DNA of 64,000 nucleotides, taken from assembly GCF_011397635.1 (NCBI RefSeq), contig NC_064762.1, positions 22,035,479-22,099,478 of the forward strand. The letters run 5' to 3'. Below, in pieces: positions 45,043 through 63,559 of the stretch. Position numbers and translations under genes: made by a program. The notes beneath the pieces are model-generated. The model did not search any database, had not been told where the DNA came from, and worked only from the letters and a program-made list of their open reading frames with translations. Numbering within the stretch: position 1 is the stretch's first letter; each line of letters starts with the position of its first letter. The DNA comes from Epinephelus fuscoguttatus (taxonomy: Eukaryota; Chordata; Actinopteri; Perciformes; Serranidae).

Positions 45043-46665
45043 TTAAAGGATACTTTGACTCTTTTTGGGAAACATGCTTATTTGTTTTCTTGCTGAGAGT
45101 TAGAGGCGAAGATCAATACCACTCTTGTCTTTGTCTGATAAATATAAAGCCTACTAATGCAACCAAAAGCCTGTTAGCTTTGCTTAGCTTAGACTGGAAG
45201 CCTAGCTTAGATTCTACCCTCGTAAAATAACAACTTGTTTTTTTTAACAAAATAAACCATAGAGATAAAAGCCAGCAGCAGTATGCCTGTGCCAAAAACT
45301 GCAGTTCCACTAATGACCACTTGAGGGTGGCATCAAGAGTGAGTCAATCCCCATATAGTCTCGCTCACCAGACCTTCCCCAAGAAAAGAAAGGTCTGGTT
45401 GGGCCAACTCTCACTTTAAGATTGGAGGAAAAAACACCCCGGCTGCTTGTATTTCTTTCAACCAATCACAATCGTTCTGGGTGGTGCCACAGCGACGGTG
45501 CACTTGCAGAAATATTGCTGGGGGGAAACAGGTTTTGGTGTAACACGCCCACAAAAATATCGCCTACAGGACGCGAACCATGGCAGAAAAATGGCTACAT
45601 CCCCGCAAGATCAAACACCGCAAAAGTTAGTAAAGGATGCGTTGAAAACGGTTGAAAACTGCTACACAACCGGAGGTGGTAGGGCGGGACTTCAGCGGGT
45701 GGCTCGTTCTGCCCAATGAGAAGCTGATCTAGGCAGGGAACTTCCGCCCATTCAGACTAATCCCCATATACCCTCATGTTAATAGCCCAACTTTATAACA
45801 GACATAAACATGTTTACAGCCTGGTACAAAAAATTGTTTTAGTCTCTGTCGCTAATTTCTCAGTTCTTGACAATAGTATGGGGTTGAATTTTATATAACT
45901 CACAATTAAATGTTATTAAGGCTTAAAGTTCTGCATAATTTAGGGTGTGTTGGCTTTGAGTGACAGGTGGTTGCCTTCTCTTGAGGAGTCGCTATCACAG
46001 CGACAGCGTTGGTTAGGTAACGTAACCATGGAATAACCCAAGATTCACATAGCCATAGTTGCCCCTACTTCAGTGTGTTTTCAGTTCATGAAAGTTAATT
46101 GTAATGTTTTGGTCACCTTAAAAAGTCTTGTTCATGTTCGGTTTTTCTGGAAAGTACATTTTGTTTTAATGGTTTTATGCCCATTTTTTGCTAGTGGAAA
46201 TTGACATTAGTATTAGCATCAACACAGATACCATCGCTGTAAATGCACTATGCTAACGAAGCTAGCAGCTCATGTTGGGATTATCTCCACCCTCTCATCC
46301 AAACATGGTTACTTCTGGCTCCAAAAACGGCCAAAATGCCAAATTCAAGGCTTCAAATTGAGAATCCACAAACCAATGGGTGACGTTTCAGTGGCTATGT
46401 CCTTTATTTTACACAGTCTATCGATAAAACATGTTAAATAGTAAGCTTTAGAAGTGCTGATCAGTTGATTTTGTTCAGACCGAGCCAGGCTAGCTGTTTC
46501 CCCATGTTTCCAGTCTTTGTGCTATGCTAAGCCAGCTAAGTTGTTGGTGGGAGCTTCATTTTTACTGTACAGACATCAGATTATTTATGTCCTCCTGTAA
46601 CTCTCTGCATGAAGGCAAATAAGTGTATTCCCAAAATGTCAATGTATAAACTATTTCTTAAACAT
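45043..46665. mobile_element. Large composite repeat with inverted ends
   Basis: 45043-45220 (TTAAAGGATACTTTGACTC, TTTTGGGAAACATGCTTATT, TTGCTGAGAGTTAG, GTTAGCTTTGCTTAGC, GACTGGAAGC) corresponds to the reverse complement of 46474-46660. The interior (CAATCCCCATATA, GTTTACAGCCTGGTAC, TTGAGTGACAGGTGGTTG, TGGCTCCAAAAACGGCC) looks like one or more recurrent fish repeats and is split by the MITE at 45358-45758. It may be one element or two inverted copies flanking another. Confidence 0.5.
45358..45758. mobile_element. MITE flanked by a 12-bp direct repeat
   Basis: AATCCCCATATA occurs at 45346-45357 and again at 45759-45770. The insert begins GTCTCGCTCACCAGACC and ends CATTCAGACT, with short AGTCT/AGACT inverted ends. 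Open frames inside it are not genes. Confidence 0.78.
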
Positions 46666-47713
46666 CGTAAAAGTGATCTAAATAAAGTGTCATGAACACC
46701 AGGACTTGAAGTCAGTCGCTCAGCTGTTCATAACTTCATACTTGGCCGTTTTGTAACATAAGTGTTTTCTAAGAGGAGATTTACACATCACACAGTTCAG
46801 AAGTAACAGAGGTAATATGGAATGTGGTCAGAATATATGACACTTGATTGAAATGCTGTTCAATAATGATGTATGAATAATAGGCAATCATACTTAAAAA
46901 AAAAAAAAAAAAGTACTTCAATTTACAAAATATCCAGTAACTGAAATGACAAAATAACTGTTAGGTTGTAAAGCATTTGGAAGATATGTTACCAATGTTA
47001 ACCAACACATTTCAAAGGTCTTTGCTCGCTTAGACTTTTTCTTAAGTTGCAATGGTGCAAACTGATTTAGTGAATCAGTAAATTTAAACTTGCAGGCAGT
47101 CACTGGTAACTTAGGAAAGACTTAGCAATGGTTTTGCAAATAGCTGGTGCAACCAAAATCCTGGAGAAGAGCAGATCTAAAATGATAGTCTGTCGTATCT
47201 GACCTGCTTCTGTACCTTTTGTTATTTGGAATAGGAACATTAGTAACGTTCAGACCCTTCACTTTACAAATGATCCAGTTATTACGCAGCTGAAGCCTTT
47301 GAAAAGTAAAATAAAATGTCTGCATAAACCCAAATTTTAGACAAAGGAATGATCACCAGGTTTTGGGATGTTGTTGCAAAGCAGAATTGTTGCCCTGAAT
47401 ACTATCCTGAGTTCTAGGGGCTTGCATAGATGACCTGTTTACACAATGTTTTCATGCTAGACTGTCTGTTGTTGAATCAAATGTGAGGTTTGATGGAGTC
47501 TGTGTTTTTGTCATTCCTCACTCCCTTTGAGTATTTTCGGTGTATTCTCTAGTATTGCTATACAGATGGTCCGCAACTCCAAACTTAATATGGAATGTAA
47601 TGAGTATGGATAATTGGTCACAATTTACAGTACAGGCTCGTATTGTGAAGACAAGTCGTAACAGGAAGCAACATAACATTTTGATTTGGGAGATTATAAT
47701 GGTTTTTATGGTC
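46666..47713. other. Intergenic region, no gene seen
   Basis: AT-rich with a poly(A) run near 46895-46912. Nothing recognised. Confidence 0.45.
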
Positions 47714-48404
47714 TTAAAGGAACAGTGTGTAAGATATAGGGGATTTAGTGCCATCTAGTGGTGAGAATGCAGAGTGCGACCAGGTTTTTTAACTGGGAGC
47801 TGAATTATCCACAGAGTTCTCTTCCTCTCTAAAACAAATTGACCCAGTGATTTAAATCGGTAAAAACAATGAAAAAAAAGGTTTCACATAACAAATCAGT
47901 GTTTCTCCAATGCTGTTTGGCTTGTTGGAGATGTTCCGCTGGTTCAGCACCTGCTAATGTGTGCTCACCTTTTGTCTCTGATAACTTAAGATCCAGATGT
48001 TTAGGAGATTTTAACCAGGAGCTGAATTATCTGCAGAGGTCTCACCTTCTACAAAACAAATGGACACGGTGGTTTAAACTGGTAAAAACACTGAAGAAAG
48101 CAGTTTCATGTTACAAATCAGTGTTTTTCTCACCCTTCTTTTTGCAGTGGCCGAGGTGAAAATGCGAGAATGCAAATGGCCATCTAGAGCCAGTGTTTGG
48201 TTTGTCTGTTCTGAGCTACTGTAGAAATATGGTGGAGCAACATGGTGATCTCTGTGGACAGGGACCTGCTCCCTATGTAGATATAAACAGCTCATTCTAA
48301 GCTAACAAAATTATTTTCAGGTGATTATACACTAAAGAAAACACACCTATTATATTCCATTGCTGCCAATATGTCCCCCGAAATCTTACACGCTGTTCCT
48401 TTAA
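47714..48404 (+). mobile_element. TTAA-bounded MITE with two internal units, plus orientation
   Basis: Starts TTAAAGGAACAGTGTGTAAG and ends CTTACACGCTGTTCCTTTAA, so the inverted ends are about 22 bp. The interior has two copies of the ~210-bp unit (GGAGCTGAATTATCCACAGA at about 47799 and GGAGCTGAATTATCTGCAGA at about 48018), then the common end CTACTGTAGAAATATGGTGG. Confidence 0.9.
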
Positions 48405-50175
48405 TGTTGGAAAATGTTATGGCCATGCCAGTTTTCACTGCAAGTCTTGTGAGATGGAGGCTGGTTTGTACACAAATAACTGTAATAACTGTACAGTTCA
48501 AACTAGCTAAACTGTTTCTAACCCCTACGTAATATTTGTTTCAAAAGTTCTGGCATGCCTGATTTTCGTCACTGTTTCCATTAGACATTTATTGTTGTGC
48601 ATGGTTCGGCTGTTAAATAAATTCGCCATGACTAAGATATTGCATGCACTCATTTGAGAGGAAGTTTTTTTTTTTTAGTTCTTTAAAGTAATCCTGTCAT
48701 ATTATTAAATCTGACACTATCAGTAGTGAATCCAGGCCTCTGCCTATTTCTAGCGTCTTTGATGGCCAGCTCTCTCTGGCTGTCTCTCTGATACGCATCA
48801 GCAGCAGCAACAGTTCACGAGAGCTGTGTTATATTATGAGAAAAATCATCTGAAAACATTTAGGGCCTGATTTTTTAAGAACAATGAGATCATGTTTCTT
48901 CTGTGTTCTATTACACACTAAGTGCTATCATGAGTGTAAATTCAACGTGTTTTAATGGGAAGATGTTGAGATGAGATGACTTTAATAGCTTATGCTCGTC
49001 GGTAACAGTTGATCGCTAGGCACTTAAATAAGGAGGTAGGCTGAATAAAAATATTGCCAAATATTAAATTAAATGCATCTTTGAGGTTTTAAACCAACTG
49101 AGTTGACACTGATTTATTACTAGTATGATGAGGTTTATTACTATGTAGTCGCCCATTATAGAAAATGTACAGTTTATAGTAATTAACAGTTTGAAGACGT
49201 GTTGTTGATTCAGTTTGATGTTCTCGTGTCCTTTAGCCCTCCTGTGCTAAATTATTCATCCACTGCGCTGCTATATTTAGCAAGCCAGGAAGTATAATGT
49301 CATCCCAGCCAAGCTGATTTCAGCTAACTTGACATTTCAGCATCTGCATCAGACGTTTATTTTTATACTATGGTAATGTGTTCTTTGAATATACAGAATT
49401 AAATCAGCCAGTATCAAAAGGTTTGACATGCAGCTGTTTAGATTTTAGATTTGGGCCTTACTTAATTTATAAGAGCCATGGGATGTTTTTTGTTTCAGCA
49501 AAAGTATTCAGTCATGTTAATTATGTTATGTTTTGACAAGGAGGCTGATATCTTTGCATTTTCCCTCATCATTCACCCATTTCATGTGACTCACATGAAC
49601 TCATCACTCCTGTGATGTGTGAGTCAATTTCATTTTTCATTCAGACATCCATTAATTGTCATATCCCTTTCATTTCTTGGCAATTTCTTAGGCTACCGCT
49701 GAGTCAAAACCCCTGTTAGGCTTCAAATACTAGAAAGTGTTACTCATGTCCTTGTAAATTGTCTGTGACTAACATCCACAAATATGGCATTTACAGTAGG
49801 AAGTGACTCCCCTTCGTGTTCCTTGGTTATTTGACTCTTGTCCGTATGGACGCTGTAGGACGGTACGTGACACTTTGGCAATTTGGTCCTTTAGAGCCGC
49901 ATTGTATTTTTAGCAACAGTCTCATCATTAGCATCAAGTCTGTTTTTCCCTGACTGTACTGTAAGGACTTTCCTACATGTACTGTTTCCTGTTTGTATGA
50001 GGCTACAGTACCTTTAGAAACTTGAACAGATCCTTGTATGTGGGAACTTGTAGTTAATTCTGTTGTAAAAAGGAGAAGTAGAAGTCATAGTTAGCCCAAC
50101 CCTGGTGTAAAGAGGGTTCTCACTCTGTGCCTGTGTCATTATATTCCTTGCTCAGATAAGTCTGGCAGCTGTGGG
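48405..50175. other. Downstream of tmem151b: probable long 3' UTR
   Basis: Unique-looking AT-rich sequence without recognised repeats follows the tmem151b stop on the minus strand. TTTATT (AATAAA on the minus strand) at 49357-49362 is one candidate poly(A) signal. The extent is inferred only. Confidence 0.35.
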
Positions 50176-56852
<6,677 letters not shown>

Positions 56853-57290
56853 GATGACAGCGGTACAGAAACCGGGTCATGGATCTCCTGATGGGATGGG
56901 GGTTTTCCAAATCAGGGTGAAACATAAAGACATCGAGAACACCTCTGCGCATCATCCAAACAGAAACCCGTCCGGCCGGAGCACAGTTGGAAACAAAACA
57001 CGCATCATCCCAGCAGCAGCAGCATCTTCCAGGTGGGCAGACGTCGCCGGGTATCGCCTACGGGGATCCGGTCATTGTGCCTCGGAAAATAGACCGAGAT
57101 TCCTCCCGTGATGCACGGACTGAGATACTGACGGAGACTGCAGCAAGGGATGGATGCAATGTGAGGAAATGGCACAGGCGGCAGTCAGCTCCTCTCCCTG
57201 TAGGCAGTGCCCATGGCAGCCAGAGGAGCTGTGAAGCAGGACAAAGACGACGGGCACGTGTGAGCAGCCACCCTGACACTACAATGTAAA
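56853..57290 (-). promoter_or_regulatory. tmem151b 5' UTR / promoter region
   Basis: GC-richer sequence with many CpGs (CGTCGCCGGGTATCGCC, GTCCGGCCGGAGC) lies immediately upstream of the minus-strand start codon, followed by a short (CA)n at about 57293-57309. No TATA box stands out. The transcription start is not visible. Confidence 0.5.
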
Positions 57291-57720
57291 TAACACACAC
57301 ACACACACATCCCCGGTCAAGTCATTCACAACACAGAGGCGGTGCTGCAGAGAGGAGCCCACCCCCCTGCATCCCATTAGCTGCATTACCTTCTCTGGAT
57401 GGACCAATTATTTATTATAATATTAACGATATCCCATTTAAAACATAAGGCTACTGTATGAAATATTTTTTCAAAAAAGAGTTGGCTACTGCAGAAATAC
57501 ACAGCTAAACAGACCCATGCTTGGCTTTTTGTATTATTATATTTTATCAATATTCAGCCCATGGAATAAACTCATTACTGAACACCACAGACACACTATA
57601 CAAGACAAACAGCACGATGCATTTAGTACAACAGCCCATGTGATGTTCATTAAGATAAATTATTAATACATAATTATAGGCATTATCAGTGCCGGACCTA
57701 GCACATTTGGAAGCCAAGGA

Positions 57721-57742
57721 CCCCCCCCCCCCCCCCCCCCCC
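57721..57742. repeat. Run of 22 C residues
   Basis: An uninterrupted C tract (G tract on the minus strand). It is prone to G-quadruplex formation and to sequencing length error. Confidence 0.95.
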
Positions 57743-57929
57743 GCTGCTGCATCTGCACTGGTGAGTCTCATTACTGGCCAGCCTAATGTTTTAAGTTTGT
57801 TTATCTGGAAACTAAGTCTGTTAAAACAATGGGGAGGTGTGTGATTGTGTTCATGCGGCTTGACTCCTGGCTACATTAGGCATTAGCTTGGAGAAAATAG
57901 CCCCTATGAAAGTGTATCGCTGAGAAGAA

Positions 57930-58217
57930 ATAATTTGAATCACTCAGGGATCGGGGTTACGTCGTTCACCGAGTGATTCGTTCACCGAGTGATTCATCAC
58001 GCGGTAGGCAGTCCTCCTGCACCCTGGCTGCTTGCGACTCGTGAGCGATTCATCGTTCGCACAGACCGAATCTGCAGTTCCACTCCTGACCTGCATGCTC
58101 GCTGCTGAACTCAACTGAACTGAGAAATGAACGAATCAGTTCTGGAAGTGATTCAGTTCAGTATGTTCACTCAACAGATTAGTTCTTTTGAACGATTCAT
58201 TCGTTCGTGAATGGCAC
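57930..58217. repeat. MITE-like fragment with a 16-bp tandem duplication
   Basis: GTTCACCGAGTGATTC at 57964-57979 is repeated exactly at 57980-57995. The right end (GAACGATTCATTCGTTCGTG then AATGGCACAACACTA) resembles the terminus of a recurrent fish repeat. Left end not defined. Confidence 0.5.
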
Positions 58218-58464
58218 AACACTAACAAGAACAAGAGCTTGAGAAAGATAGAACAAATAAACAATTTACTAACTAACGATAAAAAAATTCTGTATTTGCA
58301 AATGTCAGTTTCTTGTTTTTGTACTGTGCCCCGAATGCGTTTGCCTTTTCATTTTTCCTTATGCTTTGTTCACACTAGGAGCAACAAAGCAACAGGCTAC
58401 AAGTCATTTTCAATGGAAGTTGATGACATGAAGCGACAAACTGATACCCGACACTTGTTGCTGG

Positions 58465-59045
58465 AGCCTGGTCTCACTTTTAAGTCGTTGAAATCCGGGG
58501 CTTGGGCATTGACTTTCAGCGTCAGAAACCAACAAAAACGAGGCATCCTTTAATGTCGGCATGATGCGCGGCAGGTTGGTGTTATAATCTAACAGCGCCC
58601 AGTGGCGTCAGGGGAAACGCGGCGAGACAAGGACAAAAGTTAAGGCAGTAAAAGTGCAACTGTGGTAAGCGGGTGGGGTAGTGGACGGGTCCAACAAACA
58701 CAGACTTTTGCCCAAGAGAGCATCCTGTAAGATTCCAAAGCCAAACCCTGTTTTTTTTTCCTAAACCTAACCACATGCATTTGTTGTTGGAGGGAAAAAA
58801 AAATGTCGATTTGCGGTGTTCTTCCAACATAGTGCTTTTATTTTGAAAGAGAGTGTATATAAACTTTAAATAATCTGTGTAAACAGAAGTGTATTTTGAA
58901 AGAAGGCAATGCATGTAAAAGGCAGAACTTGACACGGCGTCCCAGAATGGCAACAACCAACACACCCAGGGTACCTTGCACCTTGTATCTGGACGTGGAA
59001 AGTCCATGACCAAACGTTAATGTGTCGAGGTCGGAGTGACAATGT
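58465..59045 (-). mobile_element. Interspersed repeat, minus copy of the 51839 family
   Basis: Reverse-complemented, it reads CATTGTCACTCCGACCTCG, AACGTTTGGTCATGGACTTT, CCACGTCCAGATACAAG, GGTACCCTGGGTGTGTTGG, GGATGCCTCGTTTTTGTTGG and AAAGTGAGACC, in the same order as 51839-52365. It lies upstream of tmem151b exon 1. Confidence 0.82.
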
Positions 59046-59453
59046 GTTGGTTGCTGCGAACAGGTGTGACATTGTACAAATAAAAATTGAGCTAGCCTCG
59101 ACTTTTTTCAGCGCTCCAATGATGCGGTGAAGCACCAACCAATCATATGCTTTTTGATTCTAGCTGTAGTACTGAGTTATTTAGCTTAGTTAGCAAATGC
59201 TATGCCAGCTTTTTGTGCATTGCAGTGCACACAGAGATGCAATGTGGGGTGAAATGTGATGCTAAAATGGGGCTCAGACATTGATCAAAAACATAGATAG
59301 TTTTTGGACCAATACAGCCTTTAGAAGGCAAGTAACAAACACATGCAAGCCATCACAACGTAACTACGTTAACGAGTGATTGAGCAACACTTCAGCTGCG
59401 ACTCTTCGATAATGTAGCTGGTCCCACTGTTGCTGTGTCGCTTGTGCAGCTTT

Positions 59454-59818
59454 CATTCATTTTCTAACCGCTTCTTCCTCTTGAGGGTCACGGGGGGCTG
59501 GAGCCTATCCCAGCTACATCGGGCGAGAGGCAGGGTACACCCTGGACAGGTCGCCAGACTATCGCAGGGCTGACACATAGAGACAAACAACCATTCACAC
59601 TCACATTCACACCTACGGACAATTTAGAGTCACCAATTAACCTAGTCCCCAATCTGCATGTCTTTGGACTGTGGGAGGAAGCCGGAGTGCCCGGAGAGAA
59701 CCCACGCTGACACGGGGAGAACATGCAAACTCCACACAGAAGGGCTCCCAGGCCCGGGATTGAACCGGCAACCCTCTTGCTGTGAGGCGAGACCGCACCA
59801 CCGTGCCGCCCGTGAATA
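59454..59818 (-). mobile_element. tRNA-headed SINE, minus orientation
   Basis: The right end on the minus strand begins CGGGCGGCACGGTGGTGC, with a box-B-like GGTTCAATCCCGG. The body has CCCTTCTGTGTGGAGTTTGC, ATGTTCTCCCCGTGTC and CCACAGTCCAAAGACATGCA. The tail is GAAGAAGCGGTTAGAAAATG followed by AATG. CAGCTTT at 59447-59453 and 59819-59825 is a probable target duplication. Confidence 0.82.
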
Positions 59819-59825
59819 CAGCTTT

Positions 59826-62800
59826 ACACCACACAAACATTCCCCTTATGTTCAATTTTGGCGCCCTACCTCCCCTAGATGGCACCCTATGGCTTCCTAT
59901 GCCACCTACAGGAACATCTACCACTGTTTATAATCGTGTCTTGAAATTTAAATGTAGAGAAAATGTCAGAGCTCGACGTCACTTTCAAACTGTATAGTTG
60001 AGACCAAACTTGGTTCGAGTGGTTCATGAAGTGGTTTGTGTTTTTCTTGTGGTGATACCTTGTGAGCAGCAGGTGACTGAAGTTCAGTCAGAATTCTATA
60101 TACCACTACCCATTAGACTTAATTCATATTTATGATTACAGACAGAAAGAAAAAGATGAAGAGCGTTGTATTAAAGAATTCCCCACATTCCTGCCAGCTC
60201 TGTTTCTCCTCTGTAAACATAACTATTTACACAGGAGCCCTTTATCTTACAACCCTGGCACACACGTCCCTGTTTATCATAGCCCACAGTATGGACATTG
60301 GACTGGACTGCTGGCACAAAATGGATTAAGTAAACATAACAGTAGATGACATGAAAACAGATGGCGGCTCTTGGCAGCAGTAAAGGCTTCTCTCTGACAG
60401 TCAGTATTGTTTTATGGACTATATTTATGATGAATCTGGCCCTCAGCAGCAGCTATGTAAGTGAGCCCTCTAACGGCCAAACCACAACAAGCATTTTCAT
60501 GACAGAAAAGGAAACAAGAAATGATAGCTGGGTTATTCCTGAACTTTTGGGAGGTCAGAAATGGCAGCTTTAAACCTGTGCTTATGTGCATTATCTTCTC
60601 CTGTATACAAGCTCAACCCAGTGCGTAAAATACGGGAACAAATGGAACATTTTCCCCCTCTAGATTCAGATAAATGAAGTTATTGTGTGATTGTATCAAT
60701 GGAAAAATACTGGAGTATGTAGAGCAAGCATGCATGCTGTGAAGTTATATAATACTGTATGTCCAAGTGCAGATTGACATTACAGTTGCTCCTCCACGAG
60801 CTTATTTTCGACCTGCAGCACTGACAATCGTTCCGTGTCAATGGCAAATTAAATTGGACAAGATTATGAAAACCTGTTTGTTCAGGTTTTGTAACTTCTC
60901 AGGAAAAGGTCTAAAATCCCTTGAATAATAAAGTGTGGTTTCATGCTGCAACCAGTGACAAGCCCGCTACCGTACAGATAAGGACTTCCGGTTATGGCTT
61001 TAGAAAATAAAACTTATGTGTGTGGTTGAAGAATACAGCTTACTCAAGGGAAGTTCAAGGGAGAAAGTATTTGTTGTGTTATTTCGGTACTTGAATCAGA
61101 GCCAGTTATGAAAATGAGGACTTGTACGAACATGGCTTCTGTGACAGACTTGACTTACTTGAGACGTGACAACAACAACAGTCTTAAGTTTTGACAGACG
61201 CTAACTTTGCCTGGCACAGCTGCACAGGTTCAGCATTTGATTTTAAGTTAATGTATTTATGGAACTATATGACCCTAAAGGCTTAAAGGATCCCGTAAGC
61301 GTGTTTGCAAGTTTTAGCTCTTTCACTAAACCATGAACATGTAAACTTAATATTTTTGCTGATCATTTTGACCACACGTTTTGTCAGTGCTACATTATTG
61401 TTGCATGGGAATGTATTTTAAGCACACACTGATTTGAGAGGTCTGAATTCTGTGACCTCAGGGGTGGATTATGAGACAGTGACCCCTGGGCATAGATATG
61501 CAAAAGGCCGCACCACCTCCCTCTCCTGCATAGGAGCAAGACACACAGACTTTGCTGTAGTTTCACCTCTTTTGTGGCTGTTGTTGCTGCACGTTTCTTA
61601 ATCAGTAGGCATCTTTATGTCATTTTGTGTCTCTTTGTGGTCTTTCTGTGTCTCTTCCTGGTCCACACGTGTTAATTTGTCATTTTGAAAGTGAAGGCCA
61701 GGGGCCACTGACACTTTCGGTCTCTGGTTCTGTGCCAGTCATCCATCCAACCTCATAACAATAATGCAACTTTGACAAACATTAAAGCAGACTTGATGTT
61801 CACTATGATGGATTATCTTAAAAATGCTGATCATTCATGGTATCTAATTGTTTGATTTTTTATTTTTTTTTAATTTTATTGTATTGAAATATATGTTGTA
61901 CAACTTTTATTTCCCAGCATGAAGATCTGTGTGTTGTTTCAAAGCTTTTAATACACTGTCTGGAAAAGTACATAATCCACTTATTAATATGTTCTGATCT
62001 CCTGTCTATTCCAATGGACACCGCTTTTCTAGGATGTTTAGATCTATGATTACTGTCACCTGACTCCACCCAAATGCACAGACTTATTTGTTGGAATGTC
62101 TATAAGCCAATTACAGTGTTCCACCTCATCTAAAGTGGACTGCAGTAGAGCCCCCTTTTTTAACAAGCATGAACAACTGTGAGGCAATTAGGAAGTCCGA
62201 GGCATGTTTCAGTCTTTAAATCATATTGTGAAAATACATAACTTGTGTTTAAGCTGTGTTTAAAGTAAACATGAGATGTTACATTAATAACACGTGTCAA
62301 AATATCAGGTGAAAGATTTCCAGCTTTCACTCAGGAATTTTTCAAAAATATCTGTCTATTGGAGTGGATGGTGGGTCTGAATGTCACCTGATGATAAGTA
62401 GGGAAGTACTGTTTAAATGGGGAAATACTGCTCTAAATTTATATCAGTAATAATATAATCAGCTTATATTGTATTCTGTTGATTATGTACAAAAAAATAT
62501 TAATCAGGTGGTTTTCAATATACTGTTGTCTGGGAATACTACATAAATCAAGTGTATTTTGAGTCGTGATAACACAGATACAGTTCAAAATATAGAGGCA
62601 ATGTGTTTTAAAGCATCACTTTATTGAAAAACAGTTATCATAAGACCATTTATTGCCATTTTACTATTGGGGGATTTCTGCATTAAGTCTCGACATCCAT
62701 AGAGTGCCCCTGGAATGAGTCCCAAAACCCAGAAATGAGTTAGCATTTTACCCCTCACGGGTCCCTCGTCTCAAAGTCAGTGCCTTTTTTTTTAACAGGT

Positions 62801-63102
62801 TTTTGGTTAGATGCCTGAAATAATGACAGACTTATGTCAGTATATACCCCACTTGCGAACTTTGGCGCTTCTATTTAGCTTGAAAAAGGCGGTTGCTAAT
62901 AAGAAGCTAAATCAGACCAGAGAATGTAACGCTGAGCCACGCCAAACACGCTTGTAAACCTTGTTATGGTGGTGACTTAGGTCAAAAGACTATAGTGTAG
63001 TTTGTTTATAGCCTAACGTTAGTGTTGTACTTCTAGCAATTGCATTTAGACATCAATAATCATGAAAGTAAAGATTATCTTACTGAACAAAACATGTAAG
63101 TG
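59826..63102. other. Intergenic region, no gene seen
   Basis: AT-rich. The frame at 60361-60573 starts with a hydrophobic stretch but shows no recognised domain and no splice or poly(A) context, so it is not called a gene. 61440-61740 may be repeat-derived. Confidence 0.4.
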
Positions 63103-63113
63103 TCATTAATGTT

Positions 63114-63303
63114 GGGGTGTCGGTAGCTTAGTGGTAGAGCAGACGCCCCATGTACAAGGCTGTTGCAGCAGCGGCCCGGGTTCGACTCCAGCCTGTGGCC
63201 CCTTGCTGCATGTCTCTCCCTCTCCCTCTCCCCCCTCACACTTCACTATCCTATCAATTAAAGGCAAAAAATGCCCATAAAAATATCTTAACAAAAAAAA
63301 CTA
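63114..63303 (+). mobile_element. Full-length tRNA-derived SINE
   Basis: The tRNA-like head has box A TAGCTTAGTGGTAGAGCA and box B GGTTCGACTCC, then CCTTGCTGCATGTCTCTC, a CT-rich body, AATTAAAGGCAAAAAATGCC and an A-rich tail. TCATTAATGTT at 63103-63113 is repeated exactly at 63304-63314, an 11-bp target duplication. A truncated relative is at 39215-39360. Confidence 0.95.
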
Positions 63304-63559
63304 TCATTAATGTTTGCCATAGAGTTTATTTTCGGAAATTATCCAAAATCCAATGGAAAAATCCCATAGGCTTTTTGAGAAGGGAACCAGTGCGATGCTA
63401 ACTTTGCATCAGCCTATAGAAAAACGTCTTCCCTGGGGCACTTTATTGGATAACACAGAATAAATTATCCTATTTTTATTTAATTTTATTCTATTTTTAT
63501 TTGATTTAATTTAATTGTATTTAATTTTATTTTGTTAATGATTTATGATTCTGAAGGGT

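Noticed and set aside
45422-45719. Two overlapping frames of 77-90 residues
   Set aside because: They lie wholly within the MITE at 45358-45758.
60361-60573. 70-residue frame with an N-terminal hydrophobic stretch (possible secreted peptide)
   Set aside because: No recognised family, no splice or poly(A) context, and length compatible with chance in AT-rich DNA.
63120-63195. A functional tRNA gene
   Set aside because: Boxes A and B are present, but the cloverleaf is not maintained and an 11-bp target duplication with a SINE body and tail shows a retroposon.
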